Shown one piece after another: positions 17,796 through 25,874 of a stretch of DNA of 64,000 bases. The DNA is taken from the NCBI GenBank assembly GCA_964500445.1, contig CAZCOG010000030.1, positions 13,692 to 77,691 on the forward strand, in the 5' to 3' direction. Each line of letters starts with the position of its first letter. Positions within the stretch are counted from its first letter, which is position 1. The DNA is from Persicitalea sp964500445 (GTDB taxonomy: Bacteria; Bacteroidota; Bacteroidia; Cytophagales; Spirosomataceae). A program made the position numbers and the translations under genes. Under the pieces are notes generated by a model that worked only from the letters and a program-made list of their open reading frames with translations, was not told the DNA's origin and did not search any database.

Positions 17796-17882
17796 TTCTT
17801 TTTACCTGGTCAGTTGTTGATTTTTTCAGCCAATTGGGCCAGAGAAAGCAATTCCCAGTCTCCGCCCCGCAAAAACAAGCCG

Positions 17883-17890
17883 CAAAAGTA
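17883..17890 (-). promoter_or_regulatory. Possible -7 box of typA
   Basis: TACTTTTG on the minus strand, about 88 bases before the typA start, fits TAnnTTTG. No well-spaced -33 element was seen. Confidence 0.35.
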
Positions 17891-17993
17891 CGGACTTTTT
17901 AGCTGAATAGCAGTTTTTTACAATTAATTAATCGTAAACATTGCGAAAACGTTCATCGGTCTGGAAGAAGTGCAAAAAATGAGGAAAGAAACA

Positions 17994-18132
17994 AGAAGCT
18001 GTTTGAATTAATCCTTCAAGCTTAAAATGGTGCTTTTTCACCAATCCTGCGTCGCCAAACTTCAAATTTGGCCCCTTGTTTTAATAAAAAATCACTCATT
18101 TTTATCAATAAAAACTAACTCAAACAGCTTCT
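17994..18132. repeat. MITE-like element with inverted ends
   Basis: The 13 bases at 17994-18006 are the exact reverse complement of 18120-18132; extending inward gives 18 bases with two mismatches. The 139-base unit has no coding capacity and contains a small inner hairpin (TGGTG/CACCA near 18025). It fills most of the 462-base gap between typA and the SGNH gene. No clear target duplication was found. Confidence 0.55.
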
Positions 18133-18257
18133 AAATTATGAAATGAAGAATAAAAGGCGGAATAGTGCCGATTACCGGCGATAAGATTAGGCTGGCTCCG
18201 CAGAATCAGAAAAGGATTTTATTAAAAAGTACTTTAGTTCGCTTACTCATCTTACCC

Positions 18258-18995
18258 ATGAATATGATCAAGTGTATGAAAAAGGTCAGTCTGTTTGCCG
18301 CCATTTTTGCGCTCTTCAATTTTCTGACAGCTTTTCAACCATCGCCATTGGACATCGCAGACCCAGGTACTTATCTCACGGACATCAAAAGCGAGTTGAG
18401 TAAAGAATGGCCGAAGAACCGTTCTATTACCCTGCTGTTTCACGGTCACAGTGTTCCGGCTGGATACTTCAAAACGCCGATTGTTAATACGTTGGGCGCT
18501 TATCCTCATCAGTTGCTAAAAAAACTGAAAACCCAATACCCTTACGCAGTCATCAATGTATTGGTAACGGCCATCGGGGGCGAAAATTCCGAACAGGGTG
18601 CGGCGCGCTTTCAGACGGATGTATTACCTCACAAACCCAACGTACTTTTTATCGACTACGCGCTTAATGATCGGCGGATTGGTTTGGAAAAAGCACGACA
18701 ATCCTGGCAGACTATGATCGAGCAGGCACAGCAGGCAGGCATCAAAGTCATCCTGCTCACGCTCACACCCGACTTGAAAGTAGATATGCGCGATCCCGAA
18801 AACGAACTTAACCGGCACGCCAATCAGATTCGACAACTGGCTTCCCGCTACCAGACCGGTCTGGTCGACAGCTACCGGACGTTCGATACCGTTCGCCAGC
18901 AAGGCGATGCCCTGAGCCATTATATGGCGCAGGGCAACCACCCCAACGAAGCAGGGCATACGCTGGTTGCAGATGAGCTGGTAAAGTGGTTTTGA
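18258..18995 (+). CDS. Exported SGNH/GDSL-type hydrolase
   Basis: 245 residues from ATG 18258; ATG 18264 and 18276 are also possible. The longer frame from 18165 lacks a leader at its start. A hydrophobic signal (KKVSLFAAIFALFNFLTAF) is followed by the SGNH blocks: LLFHGHSVPAGYF with the nucleophile Ser, IGGEN with the Gly region, DYALNDRRIG with the Asn, and GNHPNEAGH with the Asp/Asn-His end. Likely an esterase acting outside the cytoplasm on acyl groups of a glycan or lipid; the substrate is unknown. Confidence 0.82.
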   Translation: MNMIKCMKKVSLFAAIFALFNFLTAFQPSPLDIADPGTYLTDIKSELSKEWPKNRSITLLFHGHSVPAGYFKTPIVNTLGAYPHQLLKKLKTQYPYAVINVLVTAIGGENSEQGAARFQTDVLPHKPNVLFIDYALNDRRIGLEKARQSWQTMIEQAQQAGIKVILLTLTPDLKVDMRDPENELNRHANQIRQLASRYQTGLVDSYRTFDTVRQQGDALSHYMAQGNHPNEAGHTLVADELVKWF

Positions 18996-19197
18996 GAAAT
19001 TGTACAATAGCTACACTACTGCCATTCACGATGTAGAGCACTAGCAACATTCTTTGGATTGAGTTGATCGCCAAAATTTGAGATATTTAGAAAAGCATTA
19101 ATTGCCATTCCATTAGTAGACATTCTTAAATCTTCGATATTTTTGCATATCTTAATGTGCAAAACGCCCCGAATAATGCCTATCCAAATATGCAGAT

Positions 19198-20391
19198 ATG
19201 GAAGAATTACTTTTAAAATCCGAAATTTTGGTCGATCGTACCCAAATGGGATTCAAGCGCGGGCTTTACCAGAAAATCAACTGGGACAACCGATTAATCG
19301 GGATCAAAGGCGCGCGCGGCACGGGCAAAACGACACTGCTGCTGCAACGACTCAAATCATTGGGTCAGTCAGCGAGTGAGGCGGCCTACTTCACTCTCGA
19401 CGACCTCTACTTTACCACGAACTCCCTGGCCGAAACGGCGACACAGTTTTATAAAAAAGGCGGGAAGATTCTTTTTCTGGATGAAGTGCACAAATATCCC
19501 AACTGGGCGCAGCATCTGAAAAACCTCTATGACTTTTACCCCGACTTACAGCTGGTCTTTACGGGTTCTTCGATTATCGACATCGCCCGTCAGGAAGCAG
19601 ATTTGAGCCGCCGGGCACTTTTGTACGAGTTGCCGGGACTATCCTATAGGGAGTATTTGGCCTTCGAGAACATCCTACAAGCCGAGCCGCTGACGTTGCC
19701 GGATGTCGTTTCCGACAGTCGCCCGTGGCGGACAGTGCTAACCGGCGGCTTCAAGCCTTTGCAGCATTTCGAAACGTACCTCGCTTCGGGTTATTATCCT
19801 TTTTTTCAGGAAGATCAGGCCGGGTTTTCGCAGCGGGTGCAGCAGCTCATCCGGCTGATTGTGGAGTATGACATGGCCGAGTTGCAGGATTTCGATATCC
19901 GCAATGCCCGTAAAATGTTGCAATTGTTGTACATCCTGGCGGCCAACGTTCCTTTTAAACCCAACTTGACGAGCTTGGCCGAAAAGAGCCAAATTCACCG
20001 CAACAGTGTTAATAATTATCTACATTTTCTTGAACAGGCCCGCTTGATTCGTCTCCTTTACGCCGAAGGAATCAGCGTCGCTACGCTGCAAAAACCCGAA
20101 AAAATTTACCTGGACAATACCAATCTTGCCTTTGCCCTGTCGGGCGACAAGCCCGATAAAGGTAATTTGCGCGAAACCTTTTTCTTTAATCAACTCAGCC
20201 ACGCTCACAACGTACGGCAAAGCAAGGCCGCTGATTTTCTGGTGGATGGCATCTATACCTTCGAAGTAGGCGGTAAAAACAAATCTCAAAAACAAGTCGC
20301 AGATCTACCAAACGCCTATGTCGTGAAGGACGACATCGAATCGGGCATCGGGCCGACGGTACCACTTTGGGTATTTGGGTTCTTGTATTGA
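19198..20391 (+). CDS. AAA ATPase with DUF4143 domain (COG1373 type)
   Basis: 397 residues. The Walker A GARGTGKTTLLLQ is at about residues 39-51, the Walker B ILFLDEVHKYPNW near residue 95, and a sensor-like LVFTGSSI follows. The C-terminal half matches the DUF4143 region: SLAEKSQIHRNSVNNYLHFLEQARLI, a winged-helix-like segment, then a nuclease-like KAADFLVDGIYTFEVGGKNKSQKQV. Family members are common mobile accessory genes of unclear function. It has its own promoter-like TATTTTTG at 19138-19145 and no partner gene. Confidence 0.88.
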   Translation: MEELLLKSEILVDRTQMGFKRGLYQKINWDNRLIGIKGARGTGKTTLLLQRLKSLGQSASEAAYFTLDDLYFTTNSLAETATQFYKKGGKILFLDEVHKYPNWAQHLKNLYDFYPDLQLVFTGSSIIDIARQEADLSRRALLYELPGLSYREYLAFENILQAEPLTLPDVVSDSRPWRTVLTGGFKPLQHFETYLASGYYPFFQEDQAGFSQRVQQLIRLIVEYDMAELQDFDIRNARKMLQLLYILAANVPFKPNLTSLAEKSQIHRNSVNNYLHFLEQARLIRLLYAEGISVATLQKPEKIYLDNTNLAFALSGDKPDKGNLRETFFFNQLSHAHNVRQSKAADFLVDGIYTFEVGGKNKSQKQVADLPNAYVVKDDIESGIGPTVPLWVFGFLY

Positions 20392-20620
20392 GGAATACTT
20401 TTCTGCACAACAGGGCAAATCCTGCTAAATCAAAATCAGTCATTTTGAAATTAACATCAATCCACCCACAGAAGGAGTTGCGGCGGTGGCTATCGCTGAC
20501 TCACCGCCACTGATTTTCTCAATCTCAAAAAAACCCACTAACTTACCGCATTTCGCAAAATTTGGCTTTTCATGTCCTATATATTATCCTTCATTTAAAT
20601 CCTTTTCCTCCTCCCCCCTA
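20392..20620. other. Convergent intergenic region
   Basis: 229 bases between the ATPase and the Ada-like gene. No gene was seen. A short G+C-rich hairpin (GGCGGTG near 20487, CACCGCC near 20509) may help termination. Confidence 0.35.
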
Positions 20621-21496
20621 TCAAAACAACTCCCCCTGCCCCACCACCGGCAAGCGCCCCGCCTCGTACCCCATCATCGCTTGCTTCCTGGCGGTACCCC
20701 AGCGGTACCCGCCCAGCCCGCCGGTTTTTTGCAAAACACGGTGACAAGGAATGAGATAGGCGATGCGGTTGCTGCCGATGGCGGTGCCCACGGCGCGCGA
20801 GGCGGTAGGCTGGCCGATGGATCGCGCCACGTCGTCGTAGCTGACGAGGCGCCCCGCCGGAATCCGCAGCAGGGCCTCCCACACTTTGATCTGGAAATTG
20901 GTACCGCGCAGCAGCACGGGCAGCGGTTGAGAGAGGTTCTGTTCGGTATAGAACAATTGCTGAATGTAGGGAAGCGTAGCCGTAGCGTCGGAGATGCAGT
21001 CGGCGCTCGGCCATTCTGAACGCAATTGTGCCACGACATCCTCGACCTGATCCGCTTCGTCCAGAAACCGCAGGTCGGTAATCCCGCGCCCGGTCACGGC
21101 GATCAGGCACTCGCCGAAGGGTGTTTCGTGGACGCCGTAACGAATGGACACGCCCGCGCCCAACGCCCGGAACTCAGCGGGGGTCATGGCTTCGTAGGTC
21201 ACGAACAGGTCGTGCAACCGACTCGGACTCGATAGCCCGACCTCATGGGTAGTTTCCAGCAGGTTGGCCGAGGTAGCCAGCTGCTCTTTGGCGTATTCTT
21301 TCGTCAGGAAGCGCACGAACCGCTGCGGACTCGTACCGGCCCAGCGCGTGAACAGGCGCTGGAAATGGTACTCCGACAGCCCCACATGGTCAGCAATCTG
21401 GCGTAGCGTGGGCTGGGTTTTGTAGTGGCTTTCGATGAAGCGTATTGCTTTCGCGATACGCTGGTAGTCCAATGAGGCATTAGCTGGCTCTTCCAT
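20621..21496 (-). CDS. AraC-type HTH plus methylated-DNA-protein cysteine methyltransferase
   Basis: 291 residues from the start at 21496; the longer frame to 21532 runs through a -7 box. Residues about 10-100 are an AraC HTH domain (LRQIADHVGLSEYHFQRLF). The C-terminal 170 residues are an alkyltransferase with the active-site Cys in IPCHRVLQ. The N-terminal zinc domain of E. coli Ada (methyl phosphotriester sensor) is missing. It should repair O6-alkylguanine, and may regulate genes, but the usual methyl-sensing switch is absent. It lies 73 bases after the broken doc gene. Confidence 0.93.
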   Translation of the reverse strand: MEEPANASLDYQRIAKAIRFIESHYKTQPTLRQIADHVGLSEYHFQRLFTRWAGTSPQRFVRFLTKEYAKEQLATSANLLETTHEVGLSSPSRLHDLFVTYEAMTPAEFRALGAGVSIRYGVHETPFGECLIAVTGRGITDLRFLDEADQVEDVVAQLRSEWPSADCISDATATLPYIQQLFYTEQNLSQPLPVLLRGTNFQIKVWEALLRIPAGRLVSYDDVARSIGQPTASRAVGTAIGSNRIAYLIPCHRVLQKTGGLGGYRWGTARKQAMMGYEAGRLPVVGQGELF

Positions 21497-21513
21497 AGGT
21501 CGTATTTTTTTAC

Positions 21514-21521
21514 CAAAGATA
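21514..21521 (-). promoter_or_regulatory. -7 box of the Ada-like gene
   Basis: TATCTTTG on the minus strand lies 17 bases before the ATG at 21496 and inside the longer frame, so it supports the shorter start. No -33 box was assigned. Confidence 0.5.
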
Positions 21522-21569
21522 CCGCCCGCCACCGGGGACTACAATCCGGATTTTGCGGAGTTTCCACCG

Positions 21570-21966
21570 CTAAGCATTTGGCACTGCATATTTGGAAAAC
21601 CATGCCCGGCACTCGTCCAGGCTGGATTGACCCGACGCTACTTTGAGGATGTACTCGTAAAGGTCATTCTGGGGTAATGAATTATCTAGCCGCATCCTGT
21701 TGAGCTTCAAAAATGCCAATGCAGCTTCAAGGCCGGTACGTTTGTTGCCGTCAGTAAATATATGCTTTCCAATAATATAATGCGGCTTTATCCGGGATGG
21801 TTGGGTACAGCGGAGACCCAAACATTTCGGCCTGCACTGCTTCAAGCAGGTAATCCAGATTTTCCTCGTGCAGGAAGTTGTTGGGTGGCACATAATTGCC
21901 ACCATGTTCGGCCACGGTCCTCTAATTGATAAAGACAATGTCCTCCTTGTCGAGATACTCTATCAT
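21570..21966 (-). pseudogene. doc: Broken Doc/Fic-family toxin gene
   Basis: The intended start is ATG at 21966, overlapping the antitoxin stop (ATGA). The first frame reads MIEYLDKEDIVFIN, then a TAG at 21922-21924, then RTVAEHGGNYVPPNNFLHEE and on to PTIPDKAALYYW. The catalytic part, GKHIFTDGNKRTG, lies in a different frame, so an indel occurred near 21769-21783 (397 bases in all, not a multiple of three). Two separate lesions make sequencing error less likely. Doc proteins phosphorylate or AMPylate a host target such as EF-Tu. This copy should be inactive unless the C-terminal part is translated alone. Confidence 0.85.
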
Positions 21967-22151
21967 GCCAAGGCCCGGAAGACACCTTCGTACTCCTCGA
22001 AGTCCTCGTTGATAATTTGCTCCAGACGCTGGCGTTTTGCCTTTTTTAAGTCTTCTTTCACCTCGTACAACAACTCTCTCAAGTAATTGGGATCGTTTTT
22101 GGCCAATTCGATCAGTGACTCTTTGAATTTTTCCCTATCCAAGACTGTCAT
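21963..22151 (-). CDS. Probable antitoxin partner of the broken Doc
   Basis: 62 residues, highly charged and mainly helical (FKESLIELAKNDPNYLRELLYEVKEDLKK), with no signal peptide. The stop codon TGA overlaps the doc ATG, the classic translational coupling of a toxin-antitoxin pair. No DNA-binding domain is obvious in so short a protein. A TATCTTTA box on the minus strand at 22182-22189 could drive it. Its frame is intact although its toxin is not. Confidence 0.7.
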   Translation of the reverse strand: MTVLDREKFKESLIELAKNDPNYLRELLYEVKEDLKKAKRQRLEQIINEDFEEYEGVFRALA

Positions 22152-22246
22152 AATGTAATTTCCTGTTAGCTTGTATTCCCCTAAAGATACGCATTTGCCT
22201 GCAATCCAATGAGAAAGATCGGGCTACGAAGATCAGGTTGTGAGTA

Positions 22247-23536
22247 CTACCACCGCACGAGCTTAAATTCCCAGTCGGGTACTTTCTTACGCATCTCGAC
22301 CAGGTCGTCACGCTTGGTCAGGCCGCATTCCAGGTAGTTTTGGTGCAGGCGGGCCAACGCCTCCCGATCCAGTTCGACACCCAGGCCGGGACCCGAAGGT
22401 ACTTCCACCGCACCATCCACAAACTTCATGCGTCCGCCCACAATGACTTCGTCCGACTGCCAGGGGTAGTGTGTATCGAGCGCGTAAGGTACTTCTGGCA
22501 AAGCCGCACCCAGATGTACCATGGCCGCCAGCGAAATGCCCAGATGACTGTTGGAGTGCATGGAAAGCCCGCGCCCGAACGTATCGCAAATCCCCGAAAG
22601 CGTCATGGAGGCACGCAAACCGCCCCAGAAATGGTGATCGCTGAGAATGATGTCCTCCGAACCTAGTTCAATACTACGCGGAATGTCTTCAAACGAGGTC
22701 GTGCACATATTGGTAGCCAGCGGGGTTTTCAAAGCTTTCCTGACTGCCGCCATGTTTTCCTGGCCACGTACGGGGTCTTCAAGGTACTCTAAGACCCCTT
22801 CCATCTCCTTCCCGTACTCGATGGCCGTTTCAACTTTCCACAGGGCGTTGGGGTCGATGCGGAGGGGTACTTCCGGCCCGAAGGCTTCGTGCAATGCTAA
22901 AATAGCGTTTAATTCCTGCCGGGGTTCAAACACGCCACCTTTCAATTTGATGGATTGAAAACCGAACTCTGCGCACATGGCCCGCGCCTGCGCCACGATT
23001 TCCGTCGGATTGAGTGCGCTTGCCTGACGGGCCGCGTCCCAACCCGTGGCGGCGGGATCGGTGCCAAAGGCCAGTTCGCCGCCCGCGCCTTCGTATTTGT
23101 AAAAAAGATAGGCCGAAAAAGGTACCCGGTCGCGCATCCGTCCGCCCAACAAATCCACGACGGGCCGATTCATGAGCTTGCCCATAATATCCAGACAAGC
23201 GACCTCCACCGCGCTGAAAATATGGACCATCTTGCGCTGATCCCAGGGCGCGACGCCGCGCTCGGCGGCGGTGTCCTGCCCGAAGTGCGCAACGAGCGTC
23301 CGCCGAATATTGTTAAGTTGAAACACATCCTTCCCGATCAGCAGGTTCCGGGCTTCGGACAGCGCTTCATCAATTTCCCGGGTTCCCGGAATTTCGCTGA
23401 TGCCCGAGATGCCCTCCTCCGTGACGATTTCAACAATGGTACGCAGGGCATACGGTGCGTGCAAGCCCGCTGCGTTCAGCAACGGCGGATCTACGATGGC
23501 AATGGGGGTTATGATAATTTCTCTTATTCGGGACAT
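22247..23536 (-). CDS. gudD: Glucarate dehydratase-like enolase-superfamily enzyme
   Basis: 429 residues from ATG 23536; the longer frame to 23584 reads through a GGTTAA repeat. The enzyme would remove water from D-glucarate (or L-idarate) to give 5-keto-4-deoxyglucarate. Seen are the Lys pair in FQSIKLKGG, metal ligands in RIDPNALW and YLEDPVRG, the TNMCTT phrase, SDHHFWGG and the general base His in MHSNSHLGIS, all matching GudD in order. No signal peptide. Last gene of the sugar-acid operon. The overall assignment is strong; the exact aldarate is inferred. Confidence 0.88.
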   Translation of the reverse strand: MSRIREIIITPIAIVDPPLLNAAGLHAPYALRTIVEIVTEEGISGISEIPGTREIDEALSEARNLLIGKDVFQLNNIRRTLVAHFGQDTAAERGVAPWDQRKMVHIFSAVEVACLDIMGKLMNRPVVDLLGGRMRDRVPFSAYLFYKYEGAGGELAFGTDPAATGWDAARQASALNPTEIVAQARAMCAEFGFQSIKLKGGVFEPRQELNAILALHEAFGPEVPLRIDPNALWKVETAIEYGKEMEGVLEYLEDPVRGQENMAAVRKALKTPLATNMCTTSFEDIPRSIELGSEDIILSDHHFWGGLRASMTLSGICDTFGRGLSMHSNSHLGISLAAMVHLGAALPEVPYALDTHYPWQSDEVIVGGRMKFVDGAVEVPSGPGLGVELDREALARLHQNYLECGLTKRDDLVEMRKKVPDWEFKLVRW

Positions 23537-23544
23537 TCTGTTTT

Positions 23545-23651
23545 TGGGTAAAAGGTTAACGGCAAAATGGTTAAAGGAGGGCAAAATACGAGTTTAGGTC
23601 ATAAACCAGCACGTCGCTTAACCTTTTCACCCTTAACCATCAACCCTTTTT
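23545..23651. repeat. GGTTAA-type imperfect inverted repeat in the operon
   Basis: Left arm 23548-23580 has AAAAGGTTAA and ATGGTTAAAGG; right arm 23618-23651 has CTTAACCTTTT and CCTTAACCATCAACCC. It fills the spacer between the uxuA-like and gudD-like genes and is related to the elements around recX. Confidence 0.65.
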
Positions 23652-24764
23652 TTAAGCTACATCCTCCGCGACCATTTGCAACAGGCCTTTGATGTAGCCG
23701 TAGCAGAAGGCAAAGGACTGGGCGTTGGCTTCTTTATTCTCATGATGGGGTACGTGGTCGGGCATGACCATGCCGTCGTAGCCGACATCGCGCAGGGCGC
23801 GGATCACCTGCACGAAATTCATGTCGCCGTTGTCGGGATACACTTCCTGAAAATTATTGAAGCCCCCCTTGATATTGCGCAGGTGAATATTGAAAATCTG
23901 CTTGCGGTCGCCAAAGTACTTAATGATAGGCAGAATTTCAGTTTTGGGGTCTTTGAGGCCTTCGGCGATGGAGCCAATGCAGAAATTGAACCCGTGGTAG
24001 GGGCTTTTGTACAGCGCGCCAAACCGCTTCATACCTTCAAATACATTGGGGCTGTTCCAGCGCATGATGCCCCGGTAGGCGGCAGGTACGGGTGGATCGG
24101 CGATGTGATTGGCCAGCTTGACCTTGTACTCCTCCGCCACGGGAATCAGCCGATCCAGAATGTAGGTAATCCGCTCAAACATCTGCTCGATGGACACATC
24201 GCCCGCGATGGTTTTGGGATCGTTGCGTTTGAGCGCCTCCTCCCAGACCCAGGTACTATACTCGGCATTGCCCCGCTTGGGATCGATGGTTTTTCCGGTG
24301 CGCAGTACGGGCAGAATCGTAGTGTTGTAGTTCAGTACCTTGATGCCCGTTTTAGCCGCGACCATAATCATCTGCTGCAGGTACTCGATTTCGCGATCGC
24401 GCTCGGGGCTCTTGCCCAGCATCATGTTAGGATATTCCACCCGGTCGATTCCCGCCGAAGTCAGCGGGTAGTGGTAGGCGTCGAGGCTGATGCCATACTT
24501 TTCGCAGGCGTCGCGCTTGGCCAGCGAATCGTCCAGATCCCACCCCTTGCCGGGAATGATTTTGGGTGAGCCGCCGTCGATGTTGTAGACGCCGCAACGG
24601 CCTTTCAATTCCAGGTTTTCTTTGGTGGTACCGCCGGACTGGCAGCCGACTTTCATAAGTACCTTGCGGGGCGCGGCCGAATTGGCCTGAGCCTGTCCGG
24701 GTTTCACCACCGAGGCCCCCACGGTACCCGCCGTAAGGACTTTAACAAAATTGCTCCGTTTCAT
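23652..24764 (-). CDS. uxuA: Mannonate dehydratase (UxuA) family protein with an export signal
   Basis: 370 residues. UxuA converts D-mannonate to 2-keto-3-deoxygluconate. The TIM-barrel metal ligands can be picked out in order: His in KLANHIADPP, Cys in GFNFCIGSIAEG, His in FNIHLRNIKGG and Asp in VMPDHVPHH. Odd feature: the N-terminus MKRSNFVKVLTAGTVGASVV looks like a signal peptide, so the enzyme may act in the periplasm, while classical UxuA is cytoplasmic. Located between the garR-like and gudD-like genes of the operon. Confidence 0.85.
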   Translation of the reverse strand: MKRSNFVKVLTAGTVGASVVKPGQAQANSAAPRKVLMKVGCQSGGTTKENLELKGRCGVYNIDGGSPKIIPGKGWDLDDSLAKRDACEKYGISLDAYHYPLTSAGIDRVEYPNMMLGKSPERDREIEYLQQMIMVAAKTGIKVLNYNTTILPVLRTGKTIDPKRGNAEYSTWVWEEALKRNDPKTIAGDVSIEQMFERITYILDRLIPVAEEYKVKLANHIADPPVPAAYRGIMRWNSPNVFEGMKRFGALYKSPYHGFNFCIGSIAEGLKDPKTEILPIIKYFGDRKQIFNIHLRNIKGGFNNFQEVYPDNGDMNFVQVIRALRDVGYDGMVMPDHVPHHENKEANAQSFAFCYGYIKGLLQMVAEDVA

Positions 24765-24834
24765 AATCGTTTATTTTTAAGGTGTTTAGGTGTTTATTTG
24801 TTGAATCGTGGAATTGTCAGCGTATTAAAATTTA

Positions 24835-24870
24835 GCCGAAAGCCGACTGCTGGCAACCGATGGCCCTCAG
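24835..24870. repeat. Iterated GCCGA-type spacer sequence
   Basis: GCCGAAAGCCGACTGCTGGC is followed by CCGATGGCC, a loose inverted and direct arrangement just after the garR stop. Similar wording appears at 15949-15987 and 25740-25768. Confidence 0.4.
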
Positions 24871-25728
24871 CTACTCCAGAAGCAACACAAGGGCACTGTG
24901 GTCTAATTCGCCGTGCCCCTGCTTGATCGCGGTTTTCATTTGCTCAGCCACGAGGGAGGTACCTTCCAGGGGTACTTTGTACGCTTCTCCCGCCCGCAGG
25001 GCGATGCCCATGTCTTTGTTGTGTAGTTTTATTTTGAAACCCGGTTTGAAATTTCGGTCGATCAGGCGCTGACCATGCAAATCGAGGATGCGGCTTTGGG
25101 CAAAACCGCCCAGCAGTGCCTCCCGCATTTTCACCAGATCGACCCCCGCCTTGCTGGCCAGGGTGAAAGCCTCCCCTACCGCCTGAATCGTCATGCCGAC
25201 GATCATCTGGTTGCACGCCTTGGTCGTTTGGCCCGTCCCTGGTTCTCCCATGCGGACGATATTCTTGCCCATTGCCTGAAAAATCGGCAGTGCCCGGTTG
25301 AAAGCTTCTTCACTACCGCCCACCATGATAGACAGCGTGGCGTTTTCGGCCCCGACCTGTCCGCCCGAGACGGGCGCATCGAGCGCTTCCACGCCTTTTT
25401 CCTGCATCAGTCCGTGTACCTTCGTAGCCACCGACGGTGAAATGGTGGACATATCGATGAACAATGTGCCGGATTGGATGCCTTCCAGTACACCATCCGA
25501 CCCGGAAACGACTTCCTTTACCTCGGGTGAGTCGGGGAGCATGGTGATGACGACATCCACCTTTTGCGCCAATTCCTTACTACTTGGGTAGGCAGTAGCA
25601 CCCGCTTCGGTCAATGCGGCGGCAGCATGGCTGCTATCCAATACCGAAACCGGGTACCCGGCTTTTATGAGATTGAGGGCCATGGGTTTGCCCATTATTC
25701 CTAGTCCGATGAATCCTATTTGTTCCAT
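24871..25728 (-). CDS. garR: Tartronate semialdehyde (2-hydroxy-3-oxopropionate) reductase
   Basis: 285 residues, normal length for GarR. The dinucleotide-binding motif GFIGLGIMGKPMALNL opens the protein. DAPVSGGQVGAENATLSIM is the substrate-binding signature and NQMIVG within KACNQMIVGM contains the neighbourhood of the catalytic Lys. It reduces tartronate semialdehyde to D-glycerate in the cytoplasm. Its place in one operon with a GudD-like dehydratase and an HpcH/HpaI aldolase fixes this choice over other beta-hydroxyacid dehydrogenases. No glycerate kinase is seen in the window. Confidence 0.93.
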   Translation of the reverse strand: MEQIGFIGLGIMGKPMALNLIKAGYPVSVLDSSHAAAALTEAGATAYPSSKELAQKVDVVITMLPDSPEVKEVVSGSDGVLEGIQSGTLFIDMSTISPSVATKVHGLMQEKGVEALDAPVSGGQVGAENATLSIMVGGSEEAFNRALPIFQAMGKNIVRMGEPGTGQTTKACNQMIVGMTIQAVGEAFTLASKAGVDLVKMREALLGGFAQSRILDLHGQRLIDRNFKPGFKIKLHNKDMGIALRAGEAYKVPLEGTSLVAEQMKTAIKQGHGELDHSALVLLLE

Positions 25729-25739
25729 GTTTTTACTTT

Positions 25740-25858
25740 AAGCCGCAAGCGCTAGGCCCCAGGCTTTCATTGATTTAATTATTTATAACAGAATTATTGA
25801 TTTTCAAAATATTAATAACATCCAATATCTGGAATCCAAAATCTAGCATCTACTTATC
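25740..25858. repeat. Spacer with short inverted-repeat words in the operon
   Basis: The gntP-garR spacer holds AGCCGCAAGCGCTAGGCC near 25741 and CATCCAATATCTGGAATCC near 25820, followed by AAAATCTAGCATCTAC. The second part resembles, in opposite sense, the words in the next spacer at 27323-27427. No coding frame. Confidence 0.4.
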
Positions 25859-25874
25859 TCACCCTACAGCTTCT

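Noticed and set aside
21577..21596. TTTGGCAC sequence near the doc remnant as a sigma-54 promoter
   Set aside because: The GC element is missing at the required 12-base offset (TT is found there).
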